DNA from: Betaproteobacteria bacterium Ga0077523
GTDB taxonomy: Bacteria; Pseudomonadota; Gammaproteobacteria; Burkholderiales; Ga0077523
Direction of reading: 5' to 3'
Length of the DNA: 64,000 nt
NCBI GenBank assembly: GCA_001464695.1
Contig: LNDQ01000111.1
Span: forward strand, 1-64,000
In this document: positions 1-9,196 of the stretch, in pieces
How positions within the stretch are numbered: position 1 is the stretch's first letter
Layout of the letters: each line of letters opens with the position of its first letter
Notes under the pieces: model-generated
The model's input: only the letters and a program-made list of their open reading frames with translations
What the model was told of the DNA's origin: nothing
The model's database searches: none
Position numbers and translations under genes: made by a program

Positions 1-2411
1 TTCAGTCCCAGCGTCCCCGCTTCGATGTCCAGGATCCCGTTCAGCTGCGTGGCCACACCGGCGCTCGAAGTGTTGCTGAGCGTGTTGAAGCTCGCCACGT
101 CGAACAACCCACCCAGGTTCAGCGTCCCGCCCTGGTGCTGGATCTGCCCCGTGCTGCTCCAGCCCTCCGTGGCCGAGGTGCCGCTGTCCACTTGCAGCGT
201 CCCGCCCGCCGCGCGCAGCACCCCGCTGTTGGTCACGCTGCCGTAGCTGGTCCCCACGTTGACGCTGCGCCCCGCCACCCCCGCGATGATCGTCCCCGCG
301 TTCACGATCCCCGTGGCTGTGCTGCTGGTGTAGATCGTCCCGTGCTGCAGGCTCGTCGCTCCACCCACCGTCACGCCCGACCCGATCGTCAGCGCCGTGC
401 CCACCGTGCTGTTGTTGTAGTACAGGTAGTTCGTGCTCGTGCTGCTCGCATCCCCGAACACCACCGACCCGGTCCCCAGCAGGCTCGCGTTCGCGCTGTC
501 GAAGTACATCCAGCCACCGTTGGTCAGCGTGACGCTGCTGCCCGCCCCCAACGTCAGGTTGCCCTGGGTTCGCAAGACGGTACCGTTGACGAGGATGTTC
601 GTGGCGAGCGTGGCGTTGCTCAGTATCGAGCTGCTCCCGAATACGTACGCTCCGGTGCCGGTCCTGGCGATCGTCGCCGACTGGAGGCTCGAACCGTTGC
701 CGAGCGTGAAGTTGCCCGCGCCGGCCAACGTCACCGTGCCGCCGTTCAGGTTGAGCGCCAGCGAGTTCGCGACCGTCACCGCGCCACCGCCGGAAGCATC
801 GGAGTTCGGCGTCACTACCAGATTGAGCGCGCCGCTGGTGGACGTGATGCCGGCGTTGATGGCGATGTTGTTGTGCGCCGACAGCGAGAGCGTTGCCGCA
901 ACCCCGGTGGTCTTGTTGATGGCCGCCGCGATGGTGATGTCGCCGGCCTGTGCGTTGGTACCGGCCGAACTCGTCGTGATGCTGACGTTGGTCCCGTTGT
1001 TGAGTGCCGCGAGGACCGACGCGACCGTGACGATCGCGCCGTCGTTCGTGCTGGAGAAGTTCGGACCCTGGCTCACGTTGGTGTCGGAGCCGCTCGCCTG
1101 CACGGTGACGTTGTTCGGGTCGAGCAACCACGTGCCCGCTTTACCTGCGGGCGCAGAGGCATCGACGGTTCGGGTCACGTCCAGATAGTGGTGTCCCGAC
1201 GTCTCGACGAAGCCACCGTCGCCCCCGAGGGCACCGCCGCGAGCCGAGATGCTGCCGTGCACGCGCGTCGCGTCGTCGGCCCAGATGATGATGCGGCCGC
1301 CGTCGCCGCGTTCGATCGCGTCGGCACGGATCACCGACCCGGCGGAGACGAAGGTCGCCTCGGCATTGAAGACCGTGCTACCGCGCCCCTGGTAATCGCC
1401 ACCGACGAGAACCGTTCCGCCACGACCCGCACCGGAAGCATCGAGGAACGATTCGCGCACCAGACCGACATGCCGGCCGAGGATCTGGATCGTGCCACCC
1501 GATCCCTGACTGCCGCTGGCCGTGATCGAACCCTCGACCAGGGTCGTGCCGCCCGATTCGACGCGCACTTCACCACCGGACCTGCCGCCGGCGGAGACGA
1601 CAGCATCCGCCGTCACGGTCGCGTCGCCGCTCGCCTTGAAAAGAATGCGTCCACCTTCGTCGACCACCGCGCGCGTCGCATCGACGGTGCCGCCGACGCG
1701 CACCGTGCCCGCGTAGATGCCCACGTGGCTGCCGACCAGTTGCCCCACGTTGATCGCCTCGCCACCCGCGGTCACTTCGACCTGCACGAACGGACGATTC
1801 GAATCCATCAAGGTCGCGGTCTTGCCGGCCGCAAGCACCACGGAGCCGTCCGGCGCGGCGATCACACCGTTGTTCTCGATCGAAGGCGCGATCAGGTAGA
1901 TGGAGCCGCCATCGATGGCGCGCAACGCACCGTCGTTGCGGATGCTGCCGGCCGTCGTGCCCGCCGCGAAGGACATGCGCCCGGAAAGAAAGTCGGCGTT
2001 GCTGATGTTGAGCGTGGAAGCGACGAACCCGGCCACATCGACACGCGCGCCGGCACCGAATGCGATGCCGTTCGGATTGATCAGGAAGACCTGCCCGTTG
2101 GACTGCAGCGTGCCGAGAATCTGGCTCGGGTCGCCGCCCGTGACCCGGTTCAACACCTGGCTCGCGGCGGACTGCTGGATGAAGCGCGTGACTTCGCTCT
2201 GACCGATCGAGAACGACTGCCAGTCGATGACCGTGCCTGGCGTGTTCGTGACGGTCAGCGTGTTGCCCTGGTTCTCGAACGTCGCACCGCCCACGGTGAC
2301 CGTGGGATCGAGCGGGTTGCCAAGCGTGACCACCGGGAAGCACGTGGCCACGGCCAGCGCGATGGCCCGCGGCGTGAAGCGTTGACGATTGCAGCGGGGT
2401 CGCGAGGTCAT
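1..2411 (-). CDS. Filamentous haemagglutinin-type TpsA exoprotein (3' end off window)
   Basis: This is the secreted partner of a two-partner secretion system, probably a large surface adhesin or contact-dependent effector. The frame is open from the ATG at 2411 to the left edge (about 803 codons). The N-terminus has a basic, hydrophobic signal-like segment. It is followed by the TPS domain with the hallmark NPNGI motif in a VFLINPNGIAFG context, the part bound by the TpsB POTRA domains. From about residue 350 onward it becomes Gly/Ser/Thr/Asn/Val-rich with short degenerate repeats, as expected for a right-handed beta-helix. It starts 10 nt after the tpsB stop, in one operon, with only a weak ribosome-binding site. 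The C-terminal part, which would show whether it is an adhesin, haemolysin or CDI toxin, is not in the window. Confidence 0.93.
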   Translation of the reverse strand, partial: MTSRPRCNRQRFTPRAIALAVATCFPVVTLGNPLDPTVTVGGATFENQGNTLTVTNTPGTVIDWQSFSIGQSEVTRFIQQSAASQVLNRVTGGDPSQILGTLQSNGQVFLINPNGIAFGAGARVDVAGFVASTLNISNADFLSGRMSFAAGTTAGSIRNDGALRAIDGGSIYLIAPSIENNGVIAAPDGSVVLAAGKTATLMDSNRPFVQVEVTAGGEAINVGQLVGSHVGIYAGTVRVGGTVDATRAVVDEGGRILFKASGDATVTADAVVSAGGRSGGEVRVESGGTTLVEGSITASGSQGSGGTIQILGRHVGLVRESFLDASGAGRGGTVLVGGDYQGRGSTVFNAEATFVSAGSVIRADAIERGDGGRIIIWADDATRVHGSISARGGALGGDGGFVETSGHHYLDVTRTVDASAPAGKAGTWLLDPNNVTVQASGSDTNVSQGPNFSSTNDGAIVTVASVLAALNNGTNVSITTSSAGTNAQAGDITIAAAINKTTGVAATLSLSAHNNIAINAGITSTSGALNLVVTPNSDASGGGAVTVANSLALNLNGGTVTLAGAGNFTLGNGSSLQSATIARTGTGAYVFGSSSILSNATLATNILVNGTVLRTQGNLTLGAGSSVTLTNGGWMYFDSANASLLGTGSVVFGDASSTSTNYLYYNNSTVGTALTIGSGVTVGGATSLQHGTIYTSSTATGIVNAGTIIAGVAGRSVNVGTSYGSVTNSGVLRAAGGTLQVDSGTSATEGWSSTGQIQHQGGTLNLGGLFDVASFNTLSNTSSAGVATQLNGILDIEAGTLGL

Positions 2412-2421
2412 GGTCGCAGGC

Positions 2422-4011
2422 TCAGAAGTACAGCGCGGCGATGCCTTGCAGCCGCTGGTCCCCGCGGCCCTGCAGGCCCCCGGGCTGCATCACCACGCCG
2501 TAGTCGAGACGCAGCGAGAATGTCTGCTTGTAGTTGGCACGCAGGCCGACACCCGCGCTGCTGATGGATTCGCCCGGTGATTCGCCTGGCAAGGGACGTA
2601 CACGCGTCACCTGTGCCGCATCCACGAATGCGAGTGCCCTTGCGGTTGCGCCGGTCGCGAGCTTGCTGCCGAAATCCGGGCTGTACAGCTCGAGCGCCAC
2701 GCGGTTGCCGCGATCGTTGACGATCTCGCGCTCGGTGAAACCGCGCACGGACTCCATGCCGCCGATGCCGTATTGCTCGCCGGAGACGAGCGGTTCATTG
2801 GTGTACTGGCCGTTGGCTGCCAGACGGATCTGCAGATCCCAGGGCAACGCCTGGGTGAAGGCGATCCCGTAGCGGTACAGGGTGTAGGTGGAACTCGCCC
2901 CGGTGCGCGAGGCGTTGAACGCGGCGGCATCACCGTCGTAGCCGCCGGGAATGTTGTGAAATGCGGACAGGAAGCCGGAGAGATCGGTCTTGTCGCCGGC
3001 CCACTTCACGGAATAGCGTGCGCTGATGGGGTGCAGCGTGATGTCGGGCACCTGGCTACCCGATGTCCCGGTGAAGGTGACGTCGTTGCGGAAATCGCGC
3101 CAGTCGAAACCGAGGCTGATGCGCTGGTCCAGATTGAGGCGGCGCGGCAAGTTCCAGTTGTAGCGCGCGGAATAGAAATTGCCGCTGCCGCTGATGCCGA
3201 AGTTGCCGGCGGAGGTACTGACGGAACCGGAGTTCACGTTCGAGTACACGTACCCGAACTCGAGGGTATCGCCGAACCGGTAGAGCGGGATCCGATAGCC
3301 GACGCCGACGATGTTCACGTCGCGTGGATTCTCGGTCGAGGTCACGTACTGCGCCGAGAGTGCATGATCGCGATCGAACAGGTTCGAGTGCTGCGCCGCC
3401 ACCGCGGCGCGCAGGATGCCCGTGGATGGCGTGCCGGTGCTGTCGACACTTACCGAGAAGCGCAGCGGACGACTATCCGATACCTTCGCAACCGCATCGA
3501 CGGTGCCAGTCTTGTCGCCTGCACGCAAGACCACGCGCGTCTGCTTGGCCACGCTCTCGTTCGCCGTGCGCAGATTGCGAGCGATGTCGTCGACCTTCGG
3601 CGGCTGGCCCGGCTCCAGCGCCGGCAGCGAGCGCACGATGTTGGCCGCGGAGAAATACTTGTTACCCTCGACGATTACTTGGCCCAGGCGCGGTTCGACC
3701 ACGGCGAACCGCACGATGCCGTCCTTCAACTCCTGCTCGGGAATGCGCACCTGGACCGCCGAGTAGCCGGCCTCGGCATACGCCTTGTTGAGCGCCTCGA
3801 GAGCCTGCTGGACCGTGGCGAAGGTCTTGCCCGGCCCGGTGAAGGGCGCCAGGGCCGTATCGACCTGCTGCGGGGACAGCAGCGTATTGCCTTCGACCTT
3901 GTAGCGCGAGATCGCAAAGCGCGGCCCCCCAGAGCCCGTGTCGGTCTGGGCAGATACGCCTCCGGTCGCCAGTACGAAAAGCATTGCTGCCCATGCGGGG
4001 AGGTTTTTCAC
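2422..4011 (-). CDS. TpsB outer-membrane transporter (ShlB/FhaC/HecB family)
   Basis: This Omp85-superfamily pore exports the TpsA protein encoded directly downstream. The 529 residues show a signal peptide ending near SAQ, then two POTRA-like segments (about residues 30-105 and 105-190). A C-terminal 16-strand-type beta-barrel follows. The barrel carries the conserved VRGF motif (in ESVRGFTERE), which marks the L6 loop, and the chain ends in an aromatic residue (ALYF), typical of BAM substrates. The start is GTG at 4011; an AGGGAG Shine-Dalgarno lies 8 nt upstream and the signal peptide begins there. Length fits the family (about 550-580). The tpsB-tpsA order is the usual one. Confidence 0.93.
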   Translation of the reverse strand: MKNLPAWAAMLFVLATGGVSAQTDTGSGGPRFAISRYKVEGNTLLSPQQVDTALAPFTGPGKTFATVQQALEALNKAYAEAGYSAVQVRIPEQELKDGIVRFAVVEPRLGQVIVEGNKYFSAANIVRSLPALEPGQPPKVDDIARNLRTANESVAKQTRVVLRAGDKTGTVDAVAKVSDSRPLRFSVSVDSTGTPSTGILRAAVAAQHSNLFDRDHALSAQYVTSTENPRDVNIVGVGYRIPLYRFGDTLEFGYVYSNVNSGSVSTSAGNFGISGSGNFYSARYNWNLPRRLNLDQRISLGFDWRDFRNDVTFTGTSGSQVPDITLHPISARYSVKWAGDKTDLSGFLSAFHNIPGGYDGDAAAFNASRTGASSTYTLYRYGIAFTQALPWDLQIRLAANGQYTNEPLVSGEQYGIGGMESVRGFTEREIVNDRGNRVALELYSPDFGSKLATGATARALAFVDAAQVTRVRPLPGESPGESISSAGVGLRANYKQTFSLRLDYGVVMQPGGLQGRGDQRLQGIAALYF

Positions 4012-4163
4012 CCCGTGGTCTCCCTGCGATTTTTTGTTTGAATTCCACTGCTCGGGAGGCGGGATGCTACTGCGGAACGCTATCCGCGAGAGATTTTTTT
4101 CGATTTCTTACCCGTACGACATACTGCTCGCGCGGATCATGTCTAAAAACAGCAATCGATTCT

Positions 4164-4183
4164 GTGTGAGCGTGTACTCACAC
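4164..4183. promoter_or_regulatory. Inverted repeat upstream of tpsB, candidate operator
   Basis: A perfect 7-bp inverted repeat, GTGTGAG-N6-CTCACAC, lies in the AT-richer gap between tpsB and the metallopeptidase gene. It is about 150 bp upstream of the tpsB GTG and just beyond the stop of the neighbouring minus-strand gene. A dimeric transcription factor site controlling the secretion operon is plausible. No regulator gene is adjacent and the factor cannot be named. Confidence 0.4.
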
Positions 4184-4231
4184 TGTTCGATTTTGCGACA
4201 TTCCCGACATCCGATTTTCCAGCGCCGAGCC

Positions 4232-5086
4232 TCAGACCCGCGCGGGCGTGAACGTGTCGCAGGCCTTCAGGTCACCCGTGTCAAGACCGCGCTTGAACCA
4301 CCGCACGCGCTGTTCCGAGCTGCCATGGGTAAAGCTCTCCGGCGCGACGTGGCCCTGGCCCTGCTGCTGCAGACGGTCATCGCCGATCGCCGCTGCAGCG
4401 TTCAGCCCTTCCTCGATGTCGCCCGCCTCGAGCAGCTGGCGCGAGCGGTTGGCGTGGTTTGCCCAGATCCCGGCAAAGCAGTCCGCCTGCAGCTCCTGCC
4501 GCACTGACAACTGGTTCGCCCGTTCCTGGCTGCCGCGCTGGCTGGCAGCGTGCACTTTCTCGGAAATCCCGATGAGGTTCTGCACGTGATGGCCGATCTC
4601 GTGCGCGATCACATAGGCCTGGGCGAAGTCGCCGGGCGCGCCGAAGCGCTGCTCCAGCATGCGGTAGAAGTCGAGGTCGATGTACACCTTCTGGTCCCCC
4701 GGGCAATAGAACGGGCCGACGGCGGCGCCGGCGCGCCCGCAGGCCGACTGCACTGCCCCGGTGAACAGCACCAGCCGCGGCGCCGCGTACTGGCTGTTGC
4801 CACGCCGGAAGATTTCCGACCACGTGTCTTCGGTATCGGCCAGGACCACCGACACGAAATCCTTCAACTTGTCCTGGGCAGGGTCAGGCGGTGCCGCTTG
4901 CTGGGACGGCTGGGAACCGCCCAGTTGTCCCGCCCCTTCCAGGACGAGCCGTGGATCCACACCGAAGAACATCGCGATCAGCGCGATCACCACGACGCCG
5001 ATGCCGCCGCCGGCGAATCCGCCGGGAATGCGCATGCCACGCCGATCTTCGATGTTGTCGCTGCGTCTGCCAGATCCCCAACGCAT
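4232..5086 (-). CDS. YpfJ-family neutral zinc metallopeptidase
   Basis: A predicted membrane-anchored zinc peptidase of the YpfJ (putative neutral zinc metallopeptidase) family, 284 residues. The N-terminus matches the family pattern: a short charged start (MRWGSGRRSDNIEDRRG), then a Gly-rich hydrophobic membrane segment (about residues 24-43). The catalytic motif HEIGHH sits in AYVIAHEIGHHVQNL, with a downstream ADCFAG segment as the third-ligand region. The C-terminal FTHGSSEQRVRWFKRG block is also characteristic. Substrate and role are unknown for the family. It stands alone between the tps operon and the matB end, with 158 bp of upstream sequence for its own promoter. Confidence 0.9.
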   Translation of the reverse strand: MRWGSGRRSDNIEDRRGMRIPGGFAGGGIGVVVIALIAMFFGVDPRLVLEGAGQLGGSQPSQQAAPPDPAQDKLKDFVSVVLADTEDTWSEIFRRGNSQYAAPRLVLFTGAVQSACGRAGAAVGPFYCPGDQKVYIDLDFYRMLEQRFGAPGDFAQAYVIAHEIGHHVQNLIGISEKVHAASQRGSQERANQLSVRQELQADCFAGIWANHANRSRQLLEAGDIEEGLNAAAAIGDDRLQQQGQGHVAPESFTHGSSEQRVRWFKRGLDTGDLKACDTFTPARV

Positions 5087-5244
5087 GTCGAGATTCTCCG
5101 TAGGCTGCGCTGCTTCGCGCTGCGTTTCGCTCGGACCGGCAGCGCCAATGCCGGCGATACCATGAACGGACCGTACCGCGGATCGGCTGCCGCCGCCAGT
5201 GTGCGTACAACGTCCGATTGTTGCAGCAATGCAGCGCGACCTGA

Positions 5245-6750
5245 TCAGCGGCCGTAGCGTTCCCGCAGGACGTTCTTCTGCACCTTGCCCATCGCGTTAC
5301 GTGGCAGGTCGTCGACCACCACCACGCGCTTGGGCACCTTATAGCCGGCCAGCCGTGACTTGAGCGCGGCGATGAGCGCTGCCTCGTCCGGCCGCGCAGC
5401 CGGGCTCGCCACCACCACCGCCGTCACCGCTTCGCCGAAGTCGGGATGAGGCACGCCGATCACCGCCGATTCCGCCACACCCGGAAGTGCATCGAGCTCC
5501 AGCTCGATCTCCTTCGGATACACGTTGTAGCCCCCGGTGATGATCAGGTCCTTCGCGCGACCCACGATGGACAGATAGCCGTCGCGATCGAAGCAGCCGA
5601 CATCGCCGGTGCGGAACCAGCCGTCGGCGGTGAACTCCTCGCGCGTCTTCTCGGGCAGGTTCCAGTAGCCCTTGAAGACGCTCGGCCCGCGGATCTGTAC
5701 ACCGCCCACCGCGCCCTGCTCGAGCAGGCGATCGCCGCCATCGGCAATGCGCACCTGCACGTCGCGCAACGGTTTGCCGACGGTGCCGCCACGACGTTCA
5801 CCGTCGAGCGGGTTGGAAGTGATGATGCCCGACTCGCTCATGCCGTAGCGTTCGAGAATGCGCCGGCCGGTACGCGCTTCGAACGCGGTGAATGTCTCGA
5901 TCAACAACGGTGCCGATCCGGAAACGAACAGGCGCACGTTCGGCGCCGCGCCCGCCTTGAAGTCCTCCTCGGCGAGCAGGCGCGTGTAGAACGTCGGGAC
6001 ACCCATGAAGACTGTCGCGCGCGGCAGATCGTGCAGGACCTGGCGCGCCTCGAAGCGCGAGTGGAACAGCATGCGTGCGCCTGCCAGCAGCACGCAATGG
6101 GTGGCGATGAAGAGGCCGTGAATGTGGAACATCGGCAGCGCGTGGAGCAGCACGTCGCTCGCGGTGAAGCCCCACGCATCCACGAGTGCCTCGCCATTGG
6201 CGGCCAGGTTGCCGTGCGTGACCATCGCACCCTTGGAGCGCCCGGTCGTGCCGGAGGTATAGATGAGTACCGCGAGATCTTCGGGTCGGGCTTCGACCGT
6301 GGGGAAATGCGGATCGCGGTCGGCGGCGGCGTCCAGCAACGAGCCGCCACCGGTGGCGTCCAGGGTGAACATCGAGCGCACTCGTGCAGCTTTGGCTGCG
6401 CCGTGGAGTACGTCGGCAGATTCGGGCCGGCACACGAAGACCGCCGGTGCAGCGTCGCCGAGAAAACACTCGATCTCAGCCGGCTGGTACGCGGTATTGA
6501 GCGGCAGGTAGACAAGACCGCTGCGCAGGCACGCCAGATACAGTGCCAAGGCCTCCGGCGACTTGTCGACCTGCGCCGCCACGCGATCGCCGCGATTCGC
6601 GCCGCCCGTCTCCAGTGCCCGCGCGATGCGTCCGGAAAGGTCGGCGATGGCACGGTGGCTCCAGACGGTCCCGTCGTCGGCTTCGAGCAATGGCGCTTCG
6701 TGTTCTGCGGGCCGGCGCGCTTCGACCAGTGCGTAGAAGTTGGCCGTCAT
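5245..6750 (-). CDS. matB: Malonyl-CoA synthetase (MatB-like acyl-CoA ligase)
   Basis: ATP-dependent adenylate-forming enzyme expected to activate malonate to malonyl-CoA. The 501-residue product has the P-loop YTSGTTGRSKG (164-174), RYGMSES (301-307) followed by ITSNPLDGERR, WFRTGD (about 378-383), GRAKDLIITGGYNVYPKEIE (397-416) and the catalytic lysine in NAMGK (K489). The ERYGM(S/T)E-x-TSNP-x-DG-RR-GTVG block is the one seen in characterised MatB proteins, which favours malonate over longer acyl chains. The ATG at 6750 overlaps the stop of the upstream carboxyltransferase gene (ATGA). A longer open frame to 6906 exists but would lie inside that gene. Last gene of the liv-M20-mdc-matB operon. 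Substrate is inferred from motif similarity. Confidence 0.88.
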   Translation of the reverse strand: MTANFYALVEARRPAEHEAPLLEADDGTVWSHRAIADLSGRIARALETGGANRGDRVAAQVDKSPEALALYLACLRSGLVYLPLNTAYQPAEIECFLGDAAPAVFVCRPESADVLHGAAKAARVRSMFTLDATGGGSLLDAAADRDPHFPTVEARPEDLAVLIYTSGTTGRSKGAMVTHGNLAANGEALVDAWGFTASDVLLHALPMFHIHGLFIATHCVLLAGARMLFHSRFEARQVLHDLPRATVFMGVPTFYTRLLAEEDFKAGAAPNVRLFVSGSAPLLIETFTAFEARTGRRILERYGMSESGIITSNPLDGERRGGTVGKPLRDVQVRIADGGDRLLEQGAVGGVQIRGPSVFKGYWNLPEKTREEFTADGWFRTGDVGCFDRDGYLSIVGRAKDLIITGGYNVYPKEIELELDALPGVAESAVIGVPHPDFGEAVTAVVVASPAARPDEAALIAALKSRLAGYKVPKRVVVVDDLPRNAMGKVQKNVLRERYGR

Positions 6751-8036
6751 GCGGAAGGTGGTTCCGCGAAACCGGGAGCGCGGGTCCAGCGGTCGATCAC
6801 GCGGGCTTCCAGCAGCTCCGAAACGGGCGTCACCTGGTCGCGCGCGGTGCCGATAACCCCGCTCACGACTCGCGCCGGCAACGTCTGCACGCGAGCGCCC
6901 GGCCATGCCGTCACGGTGGTCGCCGCGGCGGCGAGCGCCACGTAGATGGCACCGCCGGCTTCACCGGTCAACCACAGCTCGACCGGTTTGCCGTGCGTTC
7001 TCAAGGTGTGCGCGACGGCTGCGGCCTGCGCGATGAACTCCGACAGCATCAGTTGCTCGTTGTCTATGGTTCCCGCCTGACCCGGCGTGTCGAGCAGGAT
7101 CACAAAGGGCATGGGCGGCCGGTCGCGCGCCAGATCCAGCAGCGCCTGGGAAAACCTCCAGCAGGCAGCGGCATCCACCGGCCGGCCCTGCACGAAACCG
7201 GCGAGCAGCGTTTCCCGGCCGTGGACCCAGCCGTCGCCCCAGATCACGCCGCCCGCGTAGAGCGCACTCCAGCCTTGCGGAAAGAGATGGTCGAGACGCG
7301 CTTCGAGTTCCGGCGGCACGGCGTCCGCCGAAATCGACAGCGGGTCGCCGCGATACAGGCGCAAACGCCGCATCAGCGCGCGCTGCCGTTGCTCGATCGT
7401 GAGTCCGGCCGGCGCATCGGCGAGCCAGGCGGCGGTCGCCGCGCGCACGGCCGCGGCATCGTCCGTCACCATCAGCGCGTCCTCATCGTGACGGGCGCGA
7501 CTGTCCACGCCGAACAGCGCGGCGATATCGTCGCGCCCCATCGGGATCGACAAAGCCGCCAGCGCCCGCGGCCCGGAGACTCCTAGCAGCGCGCCGCGTG
7601 GATAGATGCGCGCGGCCGCCACGAACGCGAGCAGGCTGGCGCCACCGAAACAGTGGCGCCCCAGCACGGCGGCAATCCGCAAGCCGCTCGCTGCGGCATC
7701 GAGCAGCGCCGCTTCGAGACGCCGGAAGGCGCCGAGGACCGCCACGCCTTCGGTGAGCTTCGCACCGGCCGAATCGAGCAGCAGGATCAGCGGGCGCATC
7801 TGCTCCCGTGCCCGCGCGATTGCATGCATCAGGGCTTCAGCATCGGCGCTGTCGATGGCGCCGGATGCGCGTTCCGGATCGGTGGCGGCCAGCACCACCT
7901 TGAGGTTGTGGATGGCACCGACACCCGCAAGCACGCCGCTGCCTTCTACCGGCTCGAGCGGCTCCCAGCTACCCGCGTCCAGCAGGATCCCGACGCGCGC
8001 ATCGAGGCGCAGTTCGAGAAACGAGCGCGGGCTCAC
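6747..8036 (-). CDS. Malonate decarboxylase beta-gamma-like carboxyltransferase fusion
   Basis: A 429-residue protein made of two crotonase-fold halves resembling MdcD (about 1-205) and MdcE (about 235-410) of biotin-independent malonate decarboxylase. MdcD-like motifs are LLLDSAGAKLTEG (86-98) and HCFGGASLL (128-136). MdcE-like motifs are ILLDTPGQAG (313-322) and GEAGGAIYVA (358-367). In the known enzyme these subunits decarboxylate a malonyl-thioester on the acyl carrier protein MdcC. No mdcA, mdcC, mdcB, mdcG or mdcH occurs here, so this fusion may act on malonyl-CoA made by the adjacent MatB. The GTG at 8036 overlaps the TGA of the M20 gene (GTGA), and its own stop overlaps the matB ATG. 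A related acyl-CoA carboxyltransferase activity is the alternative. Confidence 0.75.
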   Translation of the reverse strand: MSPRSFLELRLDARVGILLDAGSWEPLEPVEGSGVLAGVGAIHNLKVVLAATDPERASGAIDSADAEALMHAIARAREQMRPLILLLDSAGAKLTEGVAVLGAFRRLEAALLDAAASGLRIAAVLGRHCFGGASLLAFVAAARIYPRGALLGVSGPRALAALSIPMGRDDIAALFGVDSRARHDEDALMVTDDAAAVRAATAAWLADAPAGLTIEQRQRALMRRLRLYRGDPLSISADAVPPELEARLDHLFPQGWSALYAGGVIWGDGWVHGRETLLAGFVQGRPVDAAACWRFSQALLDLARDRPPMPFVILLDTPGQAGTIDNEQLMLSEFIAQAAAVAHTLRTHGKPVELWLTGEAGGAIYVALAAAATTVTAWPGARVQTLPARVVSGVIGTARDQVTPVSELLEARVIDRWTRAPGFAEPPSA

Positions 8037-9163
8037 GCACCGGTCCAACGGCGCATGATCTCGATGAAGGCGTCGGTGCACTGCTCCACGCGATCGGTGC
8101 GGCAGTATTCGTCGGTCTGATGCGCCATCTGCGCCTCGCCCGGACCGAGGATGATCGTGGGCGGATCGCCGAGCGCCGGCTTCAGCACGGCGGCATCGGT
8201 GAAGTATGTGGCGGCGCGCGGTTCGGGGCGCACACCCAGATGCGGCTGCATGACGTCGAACACGCTCTGCACCCACTCGTGCTGCGGATCGGTGTAGACC
8301 GACTGCACGTCGAGCAGCGTGTGCAGCTCCACCTCCGGTCCGAGCGCATGCACAAGCTGGTCGCGGATGTGCGCGTGCGTCTGTGTTGGTACCGTGCGGA
8401 TGTCGAGACCCATCACGGCTTCGTCCGGCACGGAGTTGATGTTGAGACCGCCGTGCATCGTGCCCAGGTTGAGCGTCCCCTGACCCATCATCGGATGGGG
8501 CGGATTGTCGAAGCGGAATTGTTCGAGAACGTTGACCGCTTTGGCGGCTTTGTACACTGCGTTCACGCCTTTGTCGGGCATCGATCCGTGCGCTGTCACG
8601 CCATGGGTTTTCGCATGCAGCCAGAATGCCCCCTTGTGGCCGATGAACGGATAGTTGCCGCTGGGTTCGGCCACCACCATGGCACCGGCCGCGGCCAGCA
8701 ATGCCTTGTCGCGGATCAGTTCGAACGCACCCTGGCAGCCGGTCTCTTCTCCTGCAGTGATGACCAGCGCGACACCCGGCGTCTGCGCAAGATGTGGTGC
8801 CAGGGCGATGGCTGCCGTCACGAAAGCGCCGACGCCGCTTTTCATGTCGCTCGATCCGCGGCCGTACATCTTCCCGGCGTCGGTCTCGCCGGCGAACGGA
8901 TCGCGCGTCCAGGGCGCGGCGCCGAGCGGCACGATATCGATGTGGCCGGTGAACACGATCGGCTTCTTCGTTCCGTTGCCGCCGATGGTCGCGATCAGAT
9001 TGGCCCGCCCTGCGCCGATGCCGTGGTAGCGCACCCGATAGCCAGCCGCCTCGAGCAGACCACCGAGGTGGCGGGCGCAGGCTTCCTCCTCGCCGGGTGG
9101 GTTGATGGTGTTGAAGCGCAGCAACTCCTGCGTCAAGCGAACGGCTTCGGCGGGATGGCCCAT
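8033..9163 (-). CDS. M20-family deacylase/peptidase (ArgE/DapE/ACY1 group)
   Basis: A 376-residue di-zinc amidohydrolase. Metal-site motifs are FTGHIDIVP (H74, D76), GRGSSDMKSG, AGEETG and VAEPSG; the SMPDKGVNAVYKA region corresponds to the start of the lid/dimerisation domain. The family removes acyl, carbamoyl or aminoacyl groups from amino acids; annotators would probably call it acetylornithine deacetylase. Its position argues against arginine biosynthesis: it sits between a liv-type importer and malonate-handling genes, with its stop overlapping the next start. A hydrolase of an imported N-acyl (perhaps N-malonyl) amino compound is an inference. ATG at 9163 has AGGA about 8 nt upstream. 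Confidence 0.85.
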   Translation of the reverse strand: MGHPAEAVRLTQELLRFNTINPPGEEEACARHLGGLLEAAGYRVRYHGIGAGRANLIATIGGNGTKKPIVFTGHIDIVPLGAAPWTRDPFAGETDAGKMYGRGSSDMKSGVGAFVTAAIALAPHLAQTPGVALVITAGEETGCQGAFELIRDKALLAAAGAMVVAEPSGNYPFIGHKGAFWLHAKTHGVTAHGSMPDKGVNAVYKAAKAVNVLEQFRFDNPPHPMMGQGTLNLGTMHGGLNINSVPDEAVMGLDIRTVPTQTHAHIRDQLVHALGPEVELHTLLDVQSVYTDPQHEWVQSVFDVMQPHLGVRPEPRAATYFTDAAVLKPALGDPPTIILGPGEAQMAHQTDEYCRTDRVEQCTDAFIEIMRRWTGA

Positions 9164-9196
9164 GACGAATCCTCGGTAGTCGAGGAAGTATAGCGG

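Noticed and set aside
135..2564. Long plus-strand open frame of 809 codons opposite tpsA
   Set aside because: It is Arg/His/Asp-rich without any fold signature and lies antisense to a gene with clear TPS-domain sequence; a by-product of high GC.
8033..9163. Calling the M20 gene argE (acetylornithine deacetylase)
   Set aside because: The family is broad and the neighbours concern transport and malonate; no other arginine gene is nearby, so the specific name is not supported.
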